The position numbers and the translations under genes are program-made. Positions 16,888 to 25,455 of a stretch of 64,000 nt of DNA are shown here, one piece after another. Position 1 is the first letter of the stretch. The number at the start of each line of letters is the position of its first letter. The stretch comes from Streptomyces capillispiralis (GTDB lineage Bacteria; Actinomycetota; Actinomycetes; Streptomycetales; Streptomycetaceae), in NCBI RefSeq assembly GCF_007829875.1, contig NZ_VIWV01000001.1:3628501-3692500 (forward strand). The letters run 5' to 3'. The notes below the pieces were generated by a model that ran no database searches, had not been told where the DNA came from, and saw only the letters and a program-made list of their open reading frames with translations.

Positions 16888-18514
16888 ATGGGCGGCAGCC
16901 GCACGCTGACAGGGCTGTGGCCGCCTTGTCCAGGGCGGACTGGGCCGCTGCCGGGGCGCCGGTGCCGTTGGCCAGGAAGGCGAAGGCCAGCAGGCGGCCG
17001 TCCTTGTCGACCACGGTGCCCGCCAGGGTGTTCACGCCGGTCAGCGTCCCCGTCTTGGCCCGTACGACACCGGCCGCCCCGTCGGCGTAGCGGCCGGACA
17101 GGGTGCCGGTGAAGCCGGCGACGGGCAGCCCGGTGAGCGCGGGGCGCAGTTCGGGGTGGGCCGGGTCGCCGGCCTTGACGAGCAGGGCGGTGAGGAGGTC
17201 CGCGGTGAGCTTGTCGCGCCGGTCGAGGCCGCTGCCGTCCTTGACGTCGGCACCCTTGACGGGCAGGCCGAGCTGCTTCAGCCGCGCGGTGATCGCCTCG
17301 CCGGCGCCGTCGAAGTCGGCGGGCCTGCCGGTGGCGAGGGCGGTGTGCCGGGCGAGGGCCTCGGCGAGGTCGTTGTCGCTGTTGGTCAGCATCCGCTCGA
17401 CGAGCGCGGCGAGCGGGGGCGAGGAGACGGTGGCGAGGGTGGACGCGCGGGTGGTGGACTTCGACGGTCCGGGGGGCGTGGCCTTGATGCCGTGCTCCTT
17501 GAGGAGCTCGCCGAACCGCCGCGCGGCGTCGGCCGCCGGGTCCGGGACCCGCGGGGCCGGGCCGCTGGTGGAGTCGTCGGTGCGGGCCTCGTCGACCATC
17601 AGGGGGGTGACGGCCGCGAGGTTGGGGTTGACCCCGATCGGGTGCATCGTGCCGCCCTTGTAGAGGGTCGTGTCGTAGGAGAGGGTCACCTCCCGCAGGC
17701 CGCGCTTGGCCAGGGCGGCGGCGGTCCGTTCGGCGAGGTCGCGCAGGCCGGCGAGCCCGTGGGTCTCCGCGCGGGCGGTGAGGGTGGGGTCGCCGCCGCC
17801 GACCAGGACGACCTCCTCGGTGTCGGGCTCGTAGACCGTGCGGGTGGTGAGGCGGTGGTCGCTGCCCAGGGCGGAGAGCGCGGCGACCGCGGTGGCGATC
17901 TTGGTGGTCGAGGCCGGGACGAGCGCGTCCGCGGCGCCGCTGCCGTACAGCCGCCGACCGGTGGCCACGTCGACCACGGCGGCCGAGCGCCGGCCCAGCG
18001 CCGGGGTGTTCAGCAGCGGGTCGAGGACGCCGGTGAGGGCCTTCGCGGAGGGGGCCGACCGCACGGTGGTGGCGGTGCCGCCGAGGCCGGTGAGCACGGA
18101 CGCGGCGGGCGGGACGGCCCGCGGTCCGCGCGGCGGCGTACCGGCGTGGGCGGGGGCGCCGCCGTGATCTGTGCCACGCGCGGCTTCCAGGGCCACGGCC
18201 CGGTCCCGCTCGGCCGTACGCTGACCCGAGGAGTCCCAGGGACCGGCGGCGGTCACCACTCCCGCGGCCAGCGCCAGACCGGCGGTGGCGGCGGTCGCGG
18301 TGAACTGCCAGGTCTTCGGCCGCGCGACCCGCGGGACCTGCGGTGATCCCGGCCGGTCCGGCCGCGCGAACCGTGGCCCGGCGGCCGCGGCGAGGCGCGC
18401 CAGACGTGGCCGCAGGGTCTCCGCGGCCCGGGCGAGACGCGGCCGTACGGTGCCCGCGATCCGCGCCACGTGCGGTCTCGCGGCCCGCCAAGGCCCCAGT
18501 TCCGGCACGACCAC
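16886..18514 (-). CDS. dacB: D-alanyl-D-alanine carboxypeptidase / PBP4 (peptidase S13)
   Basis: A 542-residue low-molecular-mass penicillin-binding protein. A long basic cytoplasmic tail and one membrane segment (about residues 72-90) precede the S13 domain. The catalytic set is present: S202-T-T-K205 in PASTTKIAT, S379-D-N in TNSDNDLAE, and K487-T-G in RAKTGTLTG. It trims or cross-links peptidoglycan outside the membrane. The N-terminal tail of about 70 residues, rich in Arg/Pro repeats (RPRLAR), is longer than in most PBP4. It is divergent from ppa with a 79-bp gap. Confidence 0.9.
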   Translation of the reverse strand: MVVPELGPWRAARPHVARIAGTVRPRLARAAETLRPRLARLAAAAGPRFARPDRPGSPQVPRVARPKTWQFTATAATAGLALAAGVVTAAGPWDSSGQRTAERDRAVALEAARGTDHGGAPAHAGTPPRGPRAVPPAASVLTGLGGTATTVRSAPSAKALTGVLDPLLNTPALGRRSAAVVDVATGRRLYGSGAADALVPASTTKIATAVAALSALGSDHRLTTRTVYEPDTEEVVLVGGGDPTLTARAETHGLAGLRDLAERTAAALAKRGLREVTLSYDTTLYKGGTMHPIGVNPNLAAVTPLMVDEARTDDSTSGPAPRVPDPAADAARRFGELLKEHGIKATPPGPSKSTTRASTLATVSSPPLAALVERMLTNSDNDLAEALARHTALATGRPADFDGAGEAITARLKQLGLPVKGADVKDGSGLDRRDKLTADLLTALLVKAGDPAHPELRPALTGLPVAGFTGTLSGRYADGAAGVVRAKTGTLTGVNTLAGTVVDKDGRLLAFAFLANGTGAPAAAQSALDKAATALSACGCRP

Positions 18515-18593
18515 CAGCCCCTTTCGCGATCACACACCTGCGTGAGGGACACTTAACCACCAGAACTATGTGCTGATCATGGAGGAGCCACCG

Positions 18594-19085
18594 GTGGAGT
18601 TCGACGTCACGATCGAGATCCCGAAGGGTTCGCGGAACAAGTACGAGGTGGACCACGAGACGGGTCGGATCCGCCTGGACCGTCGACTCTTCACCTCGAC
18701 CGCCTACCCGACCGACTACGGCTTCGTCGAGAACACCCTCGGCGAGGACGGCGACCCGCTGGACGCGCTGGTCATCCTGGACGAGCCGACCTTCCCCGGC
18801 TGTCTGATCCGCTGCCGCGCGATCGGCATGTTCCGCATGACGGACGAGGCGGGCGGCGACGACAAGCTGCTGTGCGTCCCCTCGACGGACCCGCGCGTGG
18901 AGCACCTGCGGGACATCCACCACGTGTCCGAGTTCGACCGCCTGGAGATCCAGCACTTCTTCGAGGTCTACAAGGACCTGGAGCCGGGCAAGTCGGTCGA
19001 GGGCGCCAACTGGGTCGGCCGGGTGGACGCCGAGGCCGAGATCGAGCGGTCCTACAAGCGCTTCGAGGAGCAGGGCGGCCACTGA
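18594..19085 (+). CDS. ppa: Inorganic pyrophosphatase (family I)
   Basis: A 163-residue soluble enzyme hydrolysing pyrophosphate. It contains TDYGFVENTLGEDGDPLDAL, covering the DxDPxD-type metal site. GTG at 18594 is selected over the upstream ATG at 18580 because GGAGGAG ends six bases before it and the length matches actinobacterial Ppa. The same window also encodes the membrane pyrophosphatase HppA. Confidence 0.95.
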   Translation: MEFDVTIEIPKGSRNKYEVDHETGRIRLDRRLFTSTAYPTDYGFVENTLGEDGDPLDALVILDEPTFPGCLIRCRAIGMFRMTDEAGGDDKLLCVPSTDPRVEHLRDIHHVSEFDRLEIQHFFEVYKDLEPGKSVEGANWVGRVDAEAEIERSYKRFEEQGGH

Positions 19086-19105
19086 GCCCACACCGCGAAC
19101 ACCAC

Positions 19106-19140
19106 AGGACGGGCCGTACGCGACGCGTGCGGCCCGTTCT
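19106..19140 (+). terminator. ppa terminator hairpin
   Basis: Arms AGGACGGGCCGTACGC and GCGTGCGGCCCGTTCT pair over 16 positions with two mismatches around GAC, 20 bp after the ppa stop. Confidence 0.65.
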
Positions 19141-19211
19141 GCTGTGCGTGCGCATACTGAGGCTGTACGGGGCAGGCTTACGGACGGTGTCGTACGAGGA
19201 GAGCGGAGCAG

Positions 19212-20912
19212 GTGACGGACGCGGAGGACCGCAAGCCGCAGTCGGACGAGGCGAGGAGCACGTTCATGCCCCCCGCCGGTGTCGTGGCACCGGCCGACGA
19301 CGAGTCGTCGACGACGTCCGAGTTCGCCCTTCCCACAGGGCTGGCCGCCCCGAAGACCACCGGCACCGAGTCCGAGACCACCTCGGAGTTCGCCGTTCCG
19401 GACGGTCTGGACGTGGCTCCGCCGCAGCCGCACGAGACGGAGGGCTCGGCGTTCACCCCGCCGAGCACCTACAGCGCGAAGCAGCCTCCGGCGGCGTTCA
19501 CCCCGGCGAGCGGGATCCCGCTGGTCAGCCTGGCCAGGGACGTGCCCTGGCAGGACCGGATGCGCACCATGCTGCGGATGCCGGTGACCGAGCGGCCGGC
19601 GCCGGAGCCGGTGCAGCGGCACGACGAGGCGGGCCCCGCCGTGCCGCGCGTGCTCGACCTGACCCTGCGCATCGGCGAGCTGCTGCTGGCGGGCGGCGAG
19701 GGCGCCGAGGACGTGGAGGCGGCGATGTTCGCCGTGTGCCGCTCCTACGGCCTGGACCGCTGCGAGCCCAACGTCACCTTCACCCTGCTGTCGATCTCCC
19801 ACCAGCCCTCGCTGGTCGACGACCCGGTGACCGCGTCGCGCACGGTGCGCCGCCGGAGCCCCGACTACACGCGGCTGGCGGCCGTCTACCGGCTGGTGGA
19901 CGACCTCAGTGACGACGAGACCCACGTCTCCCTGGAGGAGGCGTACCGGCGGCTGGCGGAGATCCGCCGCAACCGGCACCCGTACCCCGGCTGGGTGCTG
20001 ACCGGGGCGAGCGGGCTGCTCGCGGGCGCCGCCTCGGTGCTGGTGGGCGGTGGCTTCCTGGTGTTCGTGGCCGCCGCGGTCGGCGCGATGCTGGGCGACC
20101 GGCTGGCCTGGCTGTGCGCGGGGCGCGGGCTGCCGGAGTTCTACCAGTTCACGGTGGCGGCGATGCCGCCGGCCGCGATCGGGGTGACGCTGACCCTGGC
20201 GCACGCGGACGTGAAGGCGTCCGCGGTGATCACCGGTGGACTGTTCGCGCTGCTGCCCGGGCGGGCGCTGGTGGCGGGCGTGCAGGACGGGCTGACCGGC
20301 TTCTACATCACGGCGTCCGCGCGTCTGCTGGAGGTCCTGTACTTCTTCGTGGGCATCGTGGCCGGCGTGCTGACGGTGCTGTACTTCGGCGTGCAGCTGG
20401 GCGCCAAGCTGAACCCGGACGCGGCGCTCGGTGTCTCGGAGCGGCCGGTGTGGCAGATCGCCGCGTCGATGCTGCTGTCGCTGACCTTCGCGATCCTGCT
20501 CCAGCAGGAACGATCAACCGTGGCGATGGTGACCCTCAACGGCGGCGTCGCCTGGGTGGTGTACGGCGCGATGTACTACGCGGGCGACATCTCGCCGGTG
20601 GCGTCCACGGCCGTGGCGGCGGGGGTGGTGGGCCTGTTCGGGCAGCTGCTGTCCCGGTACCGGTTCGCGTCCGCGCTGCCGTACACCACGGCGGCGATCG
20701 GGCCGCTGCTGCCCGGTTCGGCCACCTACTTCGGTCTGCTGGGCATCGCCCAGAACGAGGTCGACTCGGGTCTCGTCTACCTCACGCAGGCGGTGGCGCT
20801 CGCCATGGCCATCGCGATCGGGGTGAACCTCGGGTCGGAGATCTCGCGGATGTTCCTGCGGATCGGCTCCGCCGAGAAGCGCCGGGCGGCGAAGCGGACG
20901 CGGGGCTTCTAG
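19212..20912 (+). CDS. ThrE-family threonine/serine exporter
   Basis: A 566-residue membrane protein with both halves of the ThrE family fused: a cytosolic domain (LDLTLRIGELLLAGGEGAEDVE) and about ten membrane helices from residue 260 on. The first 115 residues are disordered and contain degenerate repeats: TTSEFALPTGLAAP, TTSEFAVPDGLDVAP, SAFTPPSTY and AAFTPASGI. The GTG at 19212 follows GAGCGGAGCAG. It is convergent with the DedA gene. Likely exports small amino acids or dipeptides; the substrate is inferred from the family. Confidence 0.85.
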   Translation: MTDAEDRKPQSDEARSTFMPPAGVVAPADDESSTTSEFALPTGLAAPKTTGTESETTSEFAVPDGLDVAPPQPHETEGSAFTPPSTYSAKQPPAAFTPASGIPLVSLARDVPWQDRMRTMLRMPVTERPAPEPVQRHDEAGPAVPRVLDLTLRIGELLLAGGEGAEDVEAAMFAVCRSYGLDRCEPNVTFTLLSISHQPSLVDDPVTASRTVRRRSPDYTRLAAVYRLVDDLSDDETHVSLEEAYRRLAEIRRNRHPYPGWVLTGASGLLAGAASVLVGGGFLVFVAAAVGAMLGDRLAWLCAGRGLPEFYQFTVAAMPPAAIGVTLTLAHADVKASAVITGGLFALLPGRALVAGVQDGLTGFYITASARLLEVLYFFVGIVAGVLTVLYFGVQLGAKLNPDAALGVSERPVWQIAASMLLSLTFAILLQQERSTVAMVTLNGGVAWVVYGAMYYAGDISPVASTAVAAGVVGLFGQLLSRYRFASALPYTTAAIGPLLPGSATYFGLLGIAQNEVDSGLVYLTQAVALAMAIAIGVNLGSEISRMFLRIGSAEKRRAAKRTRGF

Positions 20913-20939
20913 CCGCCCCGCGCCCCGCTCGCGGGCGGT

Positions 20940-21863
20940 TCAGTAACCGCGGTTGTACGGCTGCTGCTGGTTCTGGTCGTAGTACTGGTCGTTGCCGTAC
21001 GGCTGCTGGGGCTGCTGCTGCGGGTACCCCTGGTCGCCGTAGGGCTGCTGCTGCTGCGGGTAGCCCTGGTCGCCGTACGGCTGCCGGGGCTCCGGCTGGG
21101 GGTAGCCCTGGCCGCCGTAGTGCTGCTGCTGGGGCGGCTGCGGGGCGGCCGGGGTGATGCGGCGCAGCTGGGTCGTGGCGTCGTCCATGACGGGCGCCTG
21201 CGGGTGCTGGTGCGGGGCGGCCGCCGGGGCCACGGCGCCGGCGCGCTTCTTCTTCCCGCGCTCGCGCAGGTACTCGACGATGATCGGCACCACGGAGACG
21301 AAGACGATCAGGACCAGGATCGGCTCGACGTTCTTCTTGATGAACTCGATCTGGCCGAGCCAGTAGCCGGCGAGGGTGACGCCGCATCCCCAGGCGACAC
21401 CCCCGATCAGGTTGTACGTGAAGAAGGTCCGGTACTTCATGCGGCCGGCGCCGGCCACGATGGGGGCGAAGGTGCGCACGATCGGGACGAAGCGGGCCAG
21501 GACGATCGCCTTGGGGCCGTACTTCTCCATGAACTCGTGGGCCTTCTCCAGGTTCTCCTGCTTGAAGAGCTTGGAGTTGGGGCGGTTGAACAGCTTCGGC
21601 CCGAAGAACTTGCCGATCATGTAACCGACTTGGTCGCCGATGACGGCGGCCAGCACGATCAGCGTGCACACCAGCCACAGCGGCTGGCTGATGTAATTGC
21701 CCTCGGCCACGAAGAGACCCGCCGTGAACAGCAGGGAGTCACCGGGCAGGAACGCGAAGAGTCCGGACTCCGCGAAGACGATCAGCAGGATGCCGGGGAG
21801 GCTGAAGGTCTCGATCAGGTAGTCCGGGCTCAGCCACTCAGGGCCGAGCGCAAGCGTGGTCAC
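20940..21863 (-). CDS. DedA-family membrane protein with Gln/Tyr-rich tail
   Basis: A 307-residue protein with a DedA (SNARE-associated) domain: FAESGLFAFLPGDSLL, GDQVGYMIGKFFGP and ARFVPIVRTFAPIVAG. DedA proteins act in membrane lipid homeostasis and undecaprenyl-phosphate recycling. After residue 215 comes a low-complexity tail of YGDQGYPQQQ-type tandem repeats, unusual for the family and possibly an interaction module. GTG at 21863 is preceded by GCAGGAG. Confidence 0.85.
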   Translation of the reverse strand: MTTLALGPEWLSPDYLIETFSLPGILLIVFAESGLFAFLPGDSLLFTAGLFVAEGNYISQPLWLVCTLIVLAAVIGDQVGYMIGKFFGPKLFNRPNSKLFKQENLEKAHEFMEKYGPKAIVLARFVPIVRTFAPIVAGAGRMKYRTFFTYNLIGGVAWGCGVTLAGYWLGQIEFIKKNVEPILVLIVFVSVVPIIVEYLRERGKKKRAGAVAPAAAPHQHPQAPVMDDATTQLRRITPAAPQPPQQQHYGGQGYPQPEPRQPYGDQGYPQQQQPYGDQGYPQQQPQQPYGNDQYYDQNQQQPYNRGY

Positions 21864-22020
21864 GGGGATGTGGCTCCTGCAGCTGGGGGGTAACGGGCTG
21901 GGCTGGCTGCCCAAATTATGAACGCAGCCGTCGAGACCCAGGTTCCGCGGGGGTACCCAGGATGCCCTGTGTGCGGCCCAGGAGAAAGCCGTGAAGGTCC
22001 GCCGCGGGTGATCCGCGCAG

Positions 22021-22052
22021 GTCGTGGCCCGGAGGCGGATCCGGGCCACGAC
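22021..22052 (-). terminator. tipA terminator
   Basis: A perfect 12-bp stem (GTCGTGGCCCGG / CCGGGCCACGAC) with an 8-base loop, immediately after the tipA stop. Confidence 0.75.
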
Positions 22053-22058
22053 GACGGC

Positions 22059-22820
22059 TCAGGAGCTGTGCCGGGCGGCGTTCGCGAGGATCGCGTCGCG
22101 CAGGTAGGCGGCGAAGCCCGGACGGGCCTGGTCGAGGTTGCGCGTGAAACGCTCGTCCGAGACGTACATCTCCCCCAGGCAGGTGTGCATCTCGTACCCG
22201 CAGTCGTAGTGGTTGCGGGAGATCCCCTGCCGGTGCTCCTCGGCGGCGTCCATGGCCGCCTCGGAGCCGGCGGGCTCACCGGCCTCCATCAGGGCGACGA
22301 AGCGCCGGGTCAGCTCGTCGGCCTCGCGCTGGACGCGCTGCCAGTCCTCCTTCGTGTACGAGGCGGTCCGCTCCCGGGACTGGCGGTAGGCGTCGGTGTC
22401 GCCCCAGCGTTCGCGCACCTCCTCCTGGTACTGGTCCGGGTCGAAGTCCCCGAAGACCTCGAACTTCTCCTCGGGCGTGAGGTTGATGCCCATGCTGCGT
22501 GCCTCCATGGCGTGCTCCACGGCCGCCGCCATCTTCTGCAGCCTCTCGATCCGGGCGGACAGCAGTTCGTGCTGGCGGCGCAGGTGCGCGCGCGGGTCCG
22601 CGGCCGGGTCGTCGAGCAGGACGGCGACCTCGTCGAGCGGGAAGCCGAGCTCCCGATAGAACAGGATCTGCTGGAGCCGGTCGAGGTCGGCGTCGCTGTA
22701 GCGCCGGTGCCCCGCGTGGCTGCGCTCGCTGGGCACGAGCAGGCCGATGCCGTCGTAGTGGTGCAGCGTGCGCACCGTGACGCCGGCGAAGCCGGCCACC
22801 TGTCCCACGGAATAACTCAC
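22059..22820 (-). CDS. tipA: TipA, MerR-family thiopeptide-responsive regulator (TipAL, with internal TipAS start)
   Basis: A 253-residue protein, exactly the length of S. lividans TipAL. It has an N-terminal MerR winged helix (SVGQVAGFAGVTVRTLHHYD), a coiled coil, and a C-terminal TipAS domain. An internal ATG at 22493 with GGAGG nine bases upstream would give a 144-residue TipAS, again the known length. The cysteines C98 and C105 (TipAS numbering, in DCGYEMHTC) are present; C105 covalently traps thiostrepton in the known system. GTG at 22820 follows AAGGGAG. TipAS sequesters thiopeptides and TipAL activates its own promoter. Both starts are inferred from sequence. Confidence 0.95.
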   Translation of the reverse strand: MSYSVGQVAGFAGVTVRTLHHYDGIGLLVPSERSHAGHRRYSDADLDRLQQILFYRELGFPLDEVAVLLDDPAADPRAHLRRQHELLSARIERLQKMAAAVEHAMEARSMGINLTPEEKFEVFGDFDPDQYQEEVRERWGDTDAYRQSRERTASYTKEDWQRVQREADELTRRFVALMEAGEPAGSEAAMDAAEEHRQGISRNHYDCGYEMHTCLGEMYVSDERFTRNLDQARPGFAAYLRDAILANAARHSS

Positions 22821-22847
22821 TTCCGCTCCCTTCTGGGTACGCCCTCC

Positions 22848-22878
22848 ACCCTGGGCCCTCACGCGACGTGAGGTGCAA
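22848..22878 (-). promoter_or_regulatory. tipA promoter with MerR-type 19-bp spacer
   Basis: Reading on the minus strand, TTGCAC (22873-22878) and CAGGGT (22848-22853) are separated by 19 bp containing the dyad CCTCACG/CGTGAGG. The long spacer is diagnostic of MerR-family activation. It closely resembles the tipA promoter known from S. lividans. Confidence 0.85.
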
Positions 22879-22921
22879 GCCGGTGAGGGAAGCGGACGCG
22901 GGGACGTGCGCCGGCGGGTGG

Positions 22922-23146
22922 TCAGGAGGGGAAGCCGCCGCTCCTGACCGCCGCGACGAACGCCGACCAGGCGGGCGCCGGAACGATCACGGCGGGCCCG
23001 TGGGGGTTCTTGGAGTCACGTACGGGGACGCCGGAGAGGAAGTGGTCCAGCACTTCGAGGCAGCTGCCGGCCTCGGGGCCGCTGTACGACGACTTCCGCC
23101 AGCCGTCGAGCAGGGCGCCATCCGCTATGAGGGACTCAGTCACCAC
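22922..23146 (-). CDS. DUF397 small protein
   Basis: A 74-residue protein with the DUF397 core GWRKSSYSGPEAGSCLEV and VPVRDSKNPHGPAVIVPAPAW. It overlaps the stop of the upstream XRE regulator by 11 bp, forming the typical streptomycete XRE-DUF397 pair. Related pairs in S. coelicolor have been studied as regulators of antibiotic production with toxin-antitoxin-like behaviour. GAAGGAG precedes the GTG; the next codon is also GTG. Confidence 0.85.
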   Translation of the reverse strand: MVTESLIADGALLDGWRKSSYSGPEAGSCLEVLDHFLSGVPVRDSKNPHGPAVIVPAPAWSAFVAAVRSGGFPS

Positions 23147-23930
23147 GTCTGTACTCCTTCGCGATCGCCTGCATCATGGCGGTGGACTCCTTGAGCGGCA
23201 GCGCGTCGCTCAGTGCCAGATCGTAGGCCCCCTCAAGGCGCGTGACCACAGACGGAGAGTCGTGCACCTTGCCCACCTGGACACCCTCCGAGTACGCCAA
23301 CGGCGGTTGGTCCTCGAAGGACATCAGCGTGACCAAGCCCTGCAGCAGTTGATACGCGCCAACCCCGTAGGGGACCACGTGCACGCGTACACGACGCCGT
23401 TCCACCAAGCGAACCAGGTGCGCGATCTGCTCCGCCATGACCTCTCGCCCGCCCACGACCCGCCGCAGCACCGCCTCGTCCAGCAGCGCCCAGACCACGG
23501 GTGTCACCGGATCGTCCAGGATCCTCGCCCGCTCAAGGCGTGTGACAACGAGCCTGTCACATTCCTCTTCACTCACAGGAGGGAACGACGTGCTCAGAAC
23601 CGCACGCGCGTACCGTTCCGTCTGCAGGATGCCCGGGACGAACGACAGGGCGAACTCCCTGATCATCACCGCTTGTCGTTCGAGCAGCCGGGCCGCCTCG
23701 AAGTAGTCCGCGACCGCAGCTTCCTGCTGTGGCAGAAAGCTGCTCAGCACACTCCCCGTGCCCAGCGCGGTGTCCAGCCGCCGGGCGTCCTCCCGGGACG
23801 GCACCCTGCGGCCCGCCTCGATGTGCGCGATGTGCGTGCGCGTCATGACCGCCGACTCGGCCAGTTGCTGCTGCGTCAGCCCCGCCGCCTCACGCTGTTC
23901 CCTGAGCCAGTCGCCGTAGTTGGTGCCCAC
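23136..23930 (-). CDS. XRE-family regulator with DUF5753 domain
   Basis: A 264-residue protein. Residues 5-60 form an HTH_3 domain (AAGLTQQQLAESAVMTRTHIA) and the rest is the DUF5753 sensor-like domain (VPGILQTERYARAVL, ALLDEAVLRRVVGG and VHVVPYGVG). It is paired with the downstream DUF397 gene. It diverges from two small coupled genes at 24052-24680, an arrangement typical of WhiJ-like loci. Start at 23930 gives MGTNYGDWLREQREAAG, the expected N-terminus. Confidence 0.88.
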   Translation of the reverse strand: MGTNYGDWLREQREAAGLTQQQLAESAVMTRTHIAHIEAGRRVPSREDARRLDTALGTGSVLSSFLPQQEAAVADYFEAARLLERQAVMIREFALSFVPGILQTERYARAVLSTSFPPVSEEECDRLVVTRLERARILDDPVTPVVWALLDEAVLRRVVGGREVMAEQIAHLVRLVERRRVRVHVVPYGVGAYQLLQGLVTLMSFEDQPPLAYSEGVQVGKVHDSPSVVTRLEGAYDLALSDALPLKESTAMMQAIAKEYRRGD

Positions 23931-24051
23931 GAGATCAACCCCTCTGTGACAAATGCTCTGTCACCTTGAACCCCCTGGCGAGCCTAGTGCGGGCCGTCTC
24001 ACTCTGTAGGTCGATCGCTACGGAACGCGACATCGATCACGGAGTCACCTC

Positions 24052-24357
24052 ATGCTCGACCTCATCGCCCGCCTCCTCGAACCGCTGCTCAGCCTCGTCG
24101 CCCCCGGTACCGGACGACGTCGGCTCGACGCAGGGGCCGGATACGATCCCCCGCCCGTCGAGGGCCCGGCCCCGCGCCAGTTCGGCGCACGCCCTCTGCG
24201 CGGCGAGGACCACAGCCTCGTACGCCCCTACGTCGTCGCGCACGAACGCCGGGAACGGGAGCGGCGCCGACAGGCCCGGCGCCGCTCCCTGCTGATCGCC
24301 CCGCAGGGCGTCCACCTGCTCCCCCACCCGACTCACCGCCTGGGACTGACCGCATGA
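24052..24357 (+). CDS. Small basic protein of unknown function
   Basis: A 101-residue protein I do not recognise. It starts with a hydrophobic helix (LDLIARLLEPLLSLVAP), then a proline-rich stretch, then an Arg-rich segment (ERRERERRRQARRRS), and ends in HRLGLTA. It is coupled to the next gene by an ATGA overlap and diverges from the XRE/DUF397 pair. Small companion genes like this accompany many XRE-DUF5753 loci in Streptomyces. Confidence 0.6.
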   Translation: MLDLIARLLEPLLSLVAPGTGRRRLDAGAGYDPPPVEGPAPRQFGARPLRGEDHSLVRPYVVAHERRERERRRQARRRSLLIAPQGVHLLPHPTHRLGLTA

Positions 24358-24680
24358 CCCACCACGCCCTCACCCCCGCCCGCCTGCTGCCCTGGGCGGG
24401 TCCCGAAGGCAAGCCCTGCTACCTCCTGAGCGACGGCGGCGGACGCCTCTCCCGGGCCGCCGACATCGCCGAGGGCGTCCAGCTCGACATGGCCGCCGGC
24501 CTGCTCGCCCACCTCGCCGACATGCTCCGCGACGACGAGCCCGTGAGCGCCGTCCAGCTCCGTTACCTCCTGGCCCGCATGGGCGAGGCCCTGACCGACG
24601 TGTGCCGCATCGCGGAGAGCAGGGGCGCCCGCCTGGGCGTGTACACGGACTTCGACGCCGATGCGGATCCGGGCAGTTGA
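24354..24680 (+). CDS. Small conserved-type hypothetical protein
   Basis: A 108-residue protein of unknown function. The sequence has a folded-protein composition: LLPWAGPEGKPCYLLSDGGG at the start, a helical middle (LDMAAGLLAHLADMLRDDE) and a second helix (LRYLLARMGEALTDVCRIAE). It overlaps its upstream partner by four bases and ends seven bases before the stop of the convergent ABC permease gene. Confidence 0.65.
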   Translation: MTHHALTPARLLPWAGPEGKPCYLLSDGGGRLSRAADIAEGVQLDMAAGLLAHLADMLRDDEPVSAVQLRYLLARMGEALTDVCRIAESRGARLGVYTDFDADADPGS

Positions 24681-24687
24681 GGTCGGC

Positions 24688-25455
24688 TCAGCGGCTGAGC
24701 CGCGCGAACCGGCGTACCGCCAGGGGGAAGAACACCGCGAGCAGGGCCAGCGGCCAGGCGACGGCGGCCCACACGTGGCCCGGTTCGCCGCCGGGGCTGC
24801 CGAACAGGTCGCGCACGGCCGTGGCGGTCTGGGACATGGGGTTCCACTGGACGACCGTGCCCAGCCAGTCGGGCATGGACTCGGGGGCGGCGAAGGCGTT
24901 GGACAGGAAGCCGACCGGCCAGACCAGGATCTGCACCGCCTGCACCAGCTCCGGCTTCCCGGCCACCAGCGCCAGATGGATGCCGATCCAGAGCATCGCG
25001 AACCGGAACAGCAGGAGCAGCCCCACGGCGGCCAGGAAGCCGGCCGCGCCGCCCTGCGCGCGCCAGCCCAGCGCGGCGGCGACGGCGAGGAGCACCGCCA
25101 GGCCGAGCGCCGACTGGAGCATGTCGGCGGCGGAGCGGCCCACCAGGACCGCGCCGTTGGCCATGGGCATGGAGCGGAAGCGGTCGATGACGCCCTTGTC
25201 GAGGTCCTGGGTGACGGCGACCATGGTGCCCTCCAGGCCGAAGGCCATGGTGAGGGCGAGCATGCCCGGCACCAGGAAGTCGAGGTAGGCGCCGCTCACG
25301 CCCCGGCCGCCGCCGACCAGGTAGCCGAACATCAGCAGCAGCATCACCGGGAAGACCAGGTTCACCACCACGCCGACGGGATGCCGCTGCCAGCGGGCGA
25401 GTTCGCGGCGGGTCATGGTCCAGGAGTCGGTCAGGGCGTACGCCGGGGTGGTCAT
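24688..25455 (-). CDS. ABC-2 type transporter permease (DrrB-like)
   Basis: A 255-residue protein with about six membrane helices and the ABC2_membrane pattern: FLVPGMLALTMAFGLEGTMV, FRSMPMANGAVLVGRSAADML and WNPMSQTATAVRDLFG. It overlaps the ATPase gene by four bases (ATGA). This is the DrrAB-type drug exporter layout; the substrate is unknown. Third gene of a PadR-ATPase-permease operon. Confidence 0.88.
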   Translation of the reverse strand: MTTPAYALTDSWTMTRRELARWQRHPVGVVVNLVFPVMLLLMFGYLVGGGRGVSGAYLDFLVPGMLALTMAFGLEGTMVAVTQDLDKGVIDRFRSMPMANGAVLVGRSAADMLQSALGLAVLLAVAAALGWRAQGGAAGFLAAVGLLLLFRFAMLWIGIHLALVAGKPELVQAVQILVWPVGFLSNAFAAPESMPDWLGTVVQWNPMSQTATAVRDLFGSPGGEPGHVWAAVAWPLALLAVFFPLAVRRFARLSR

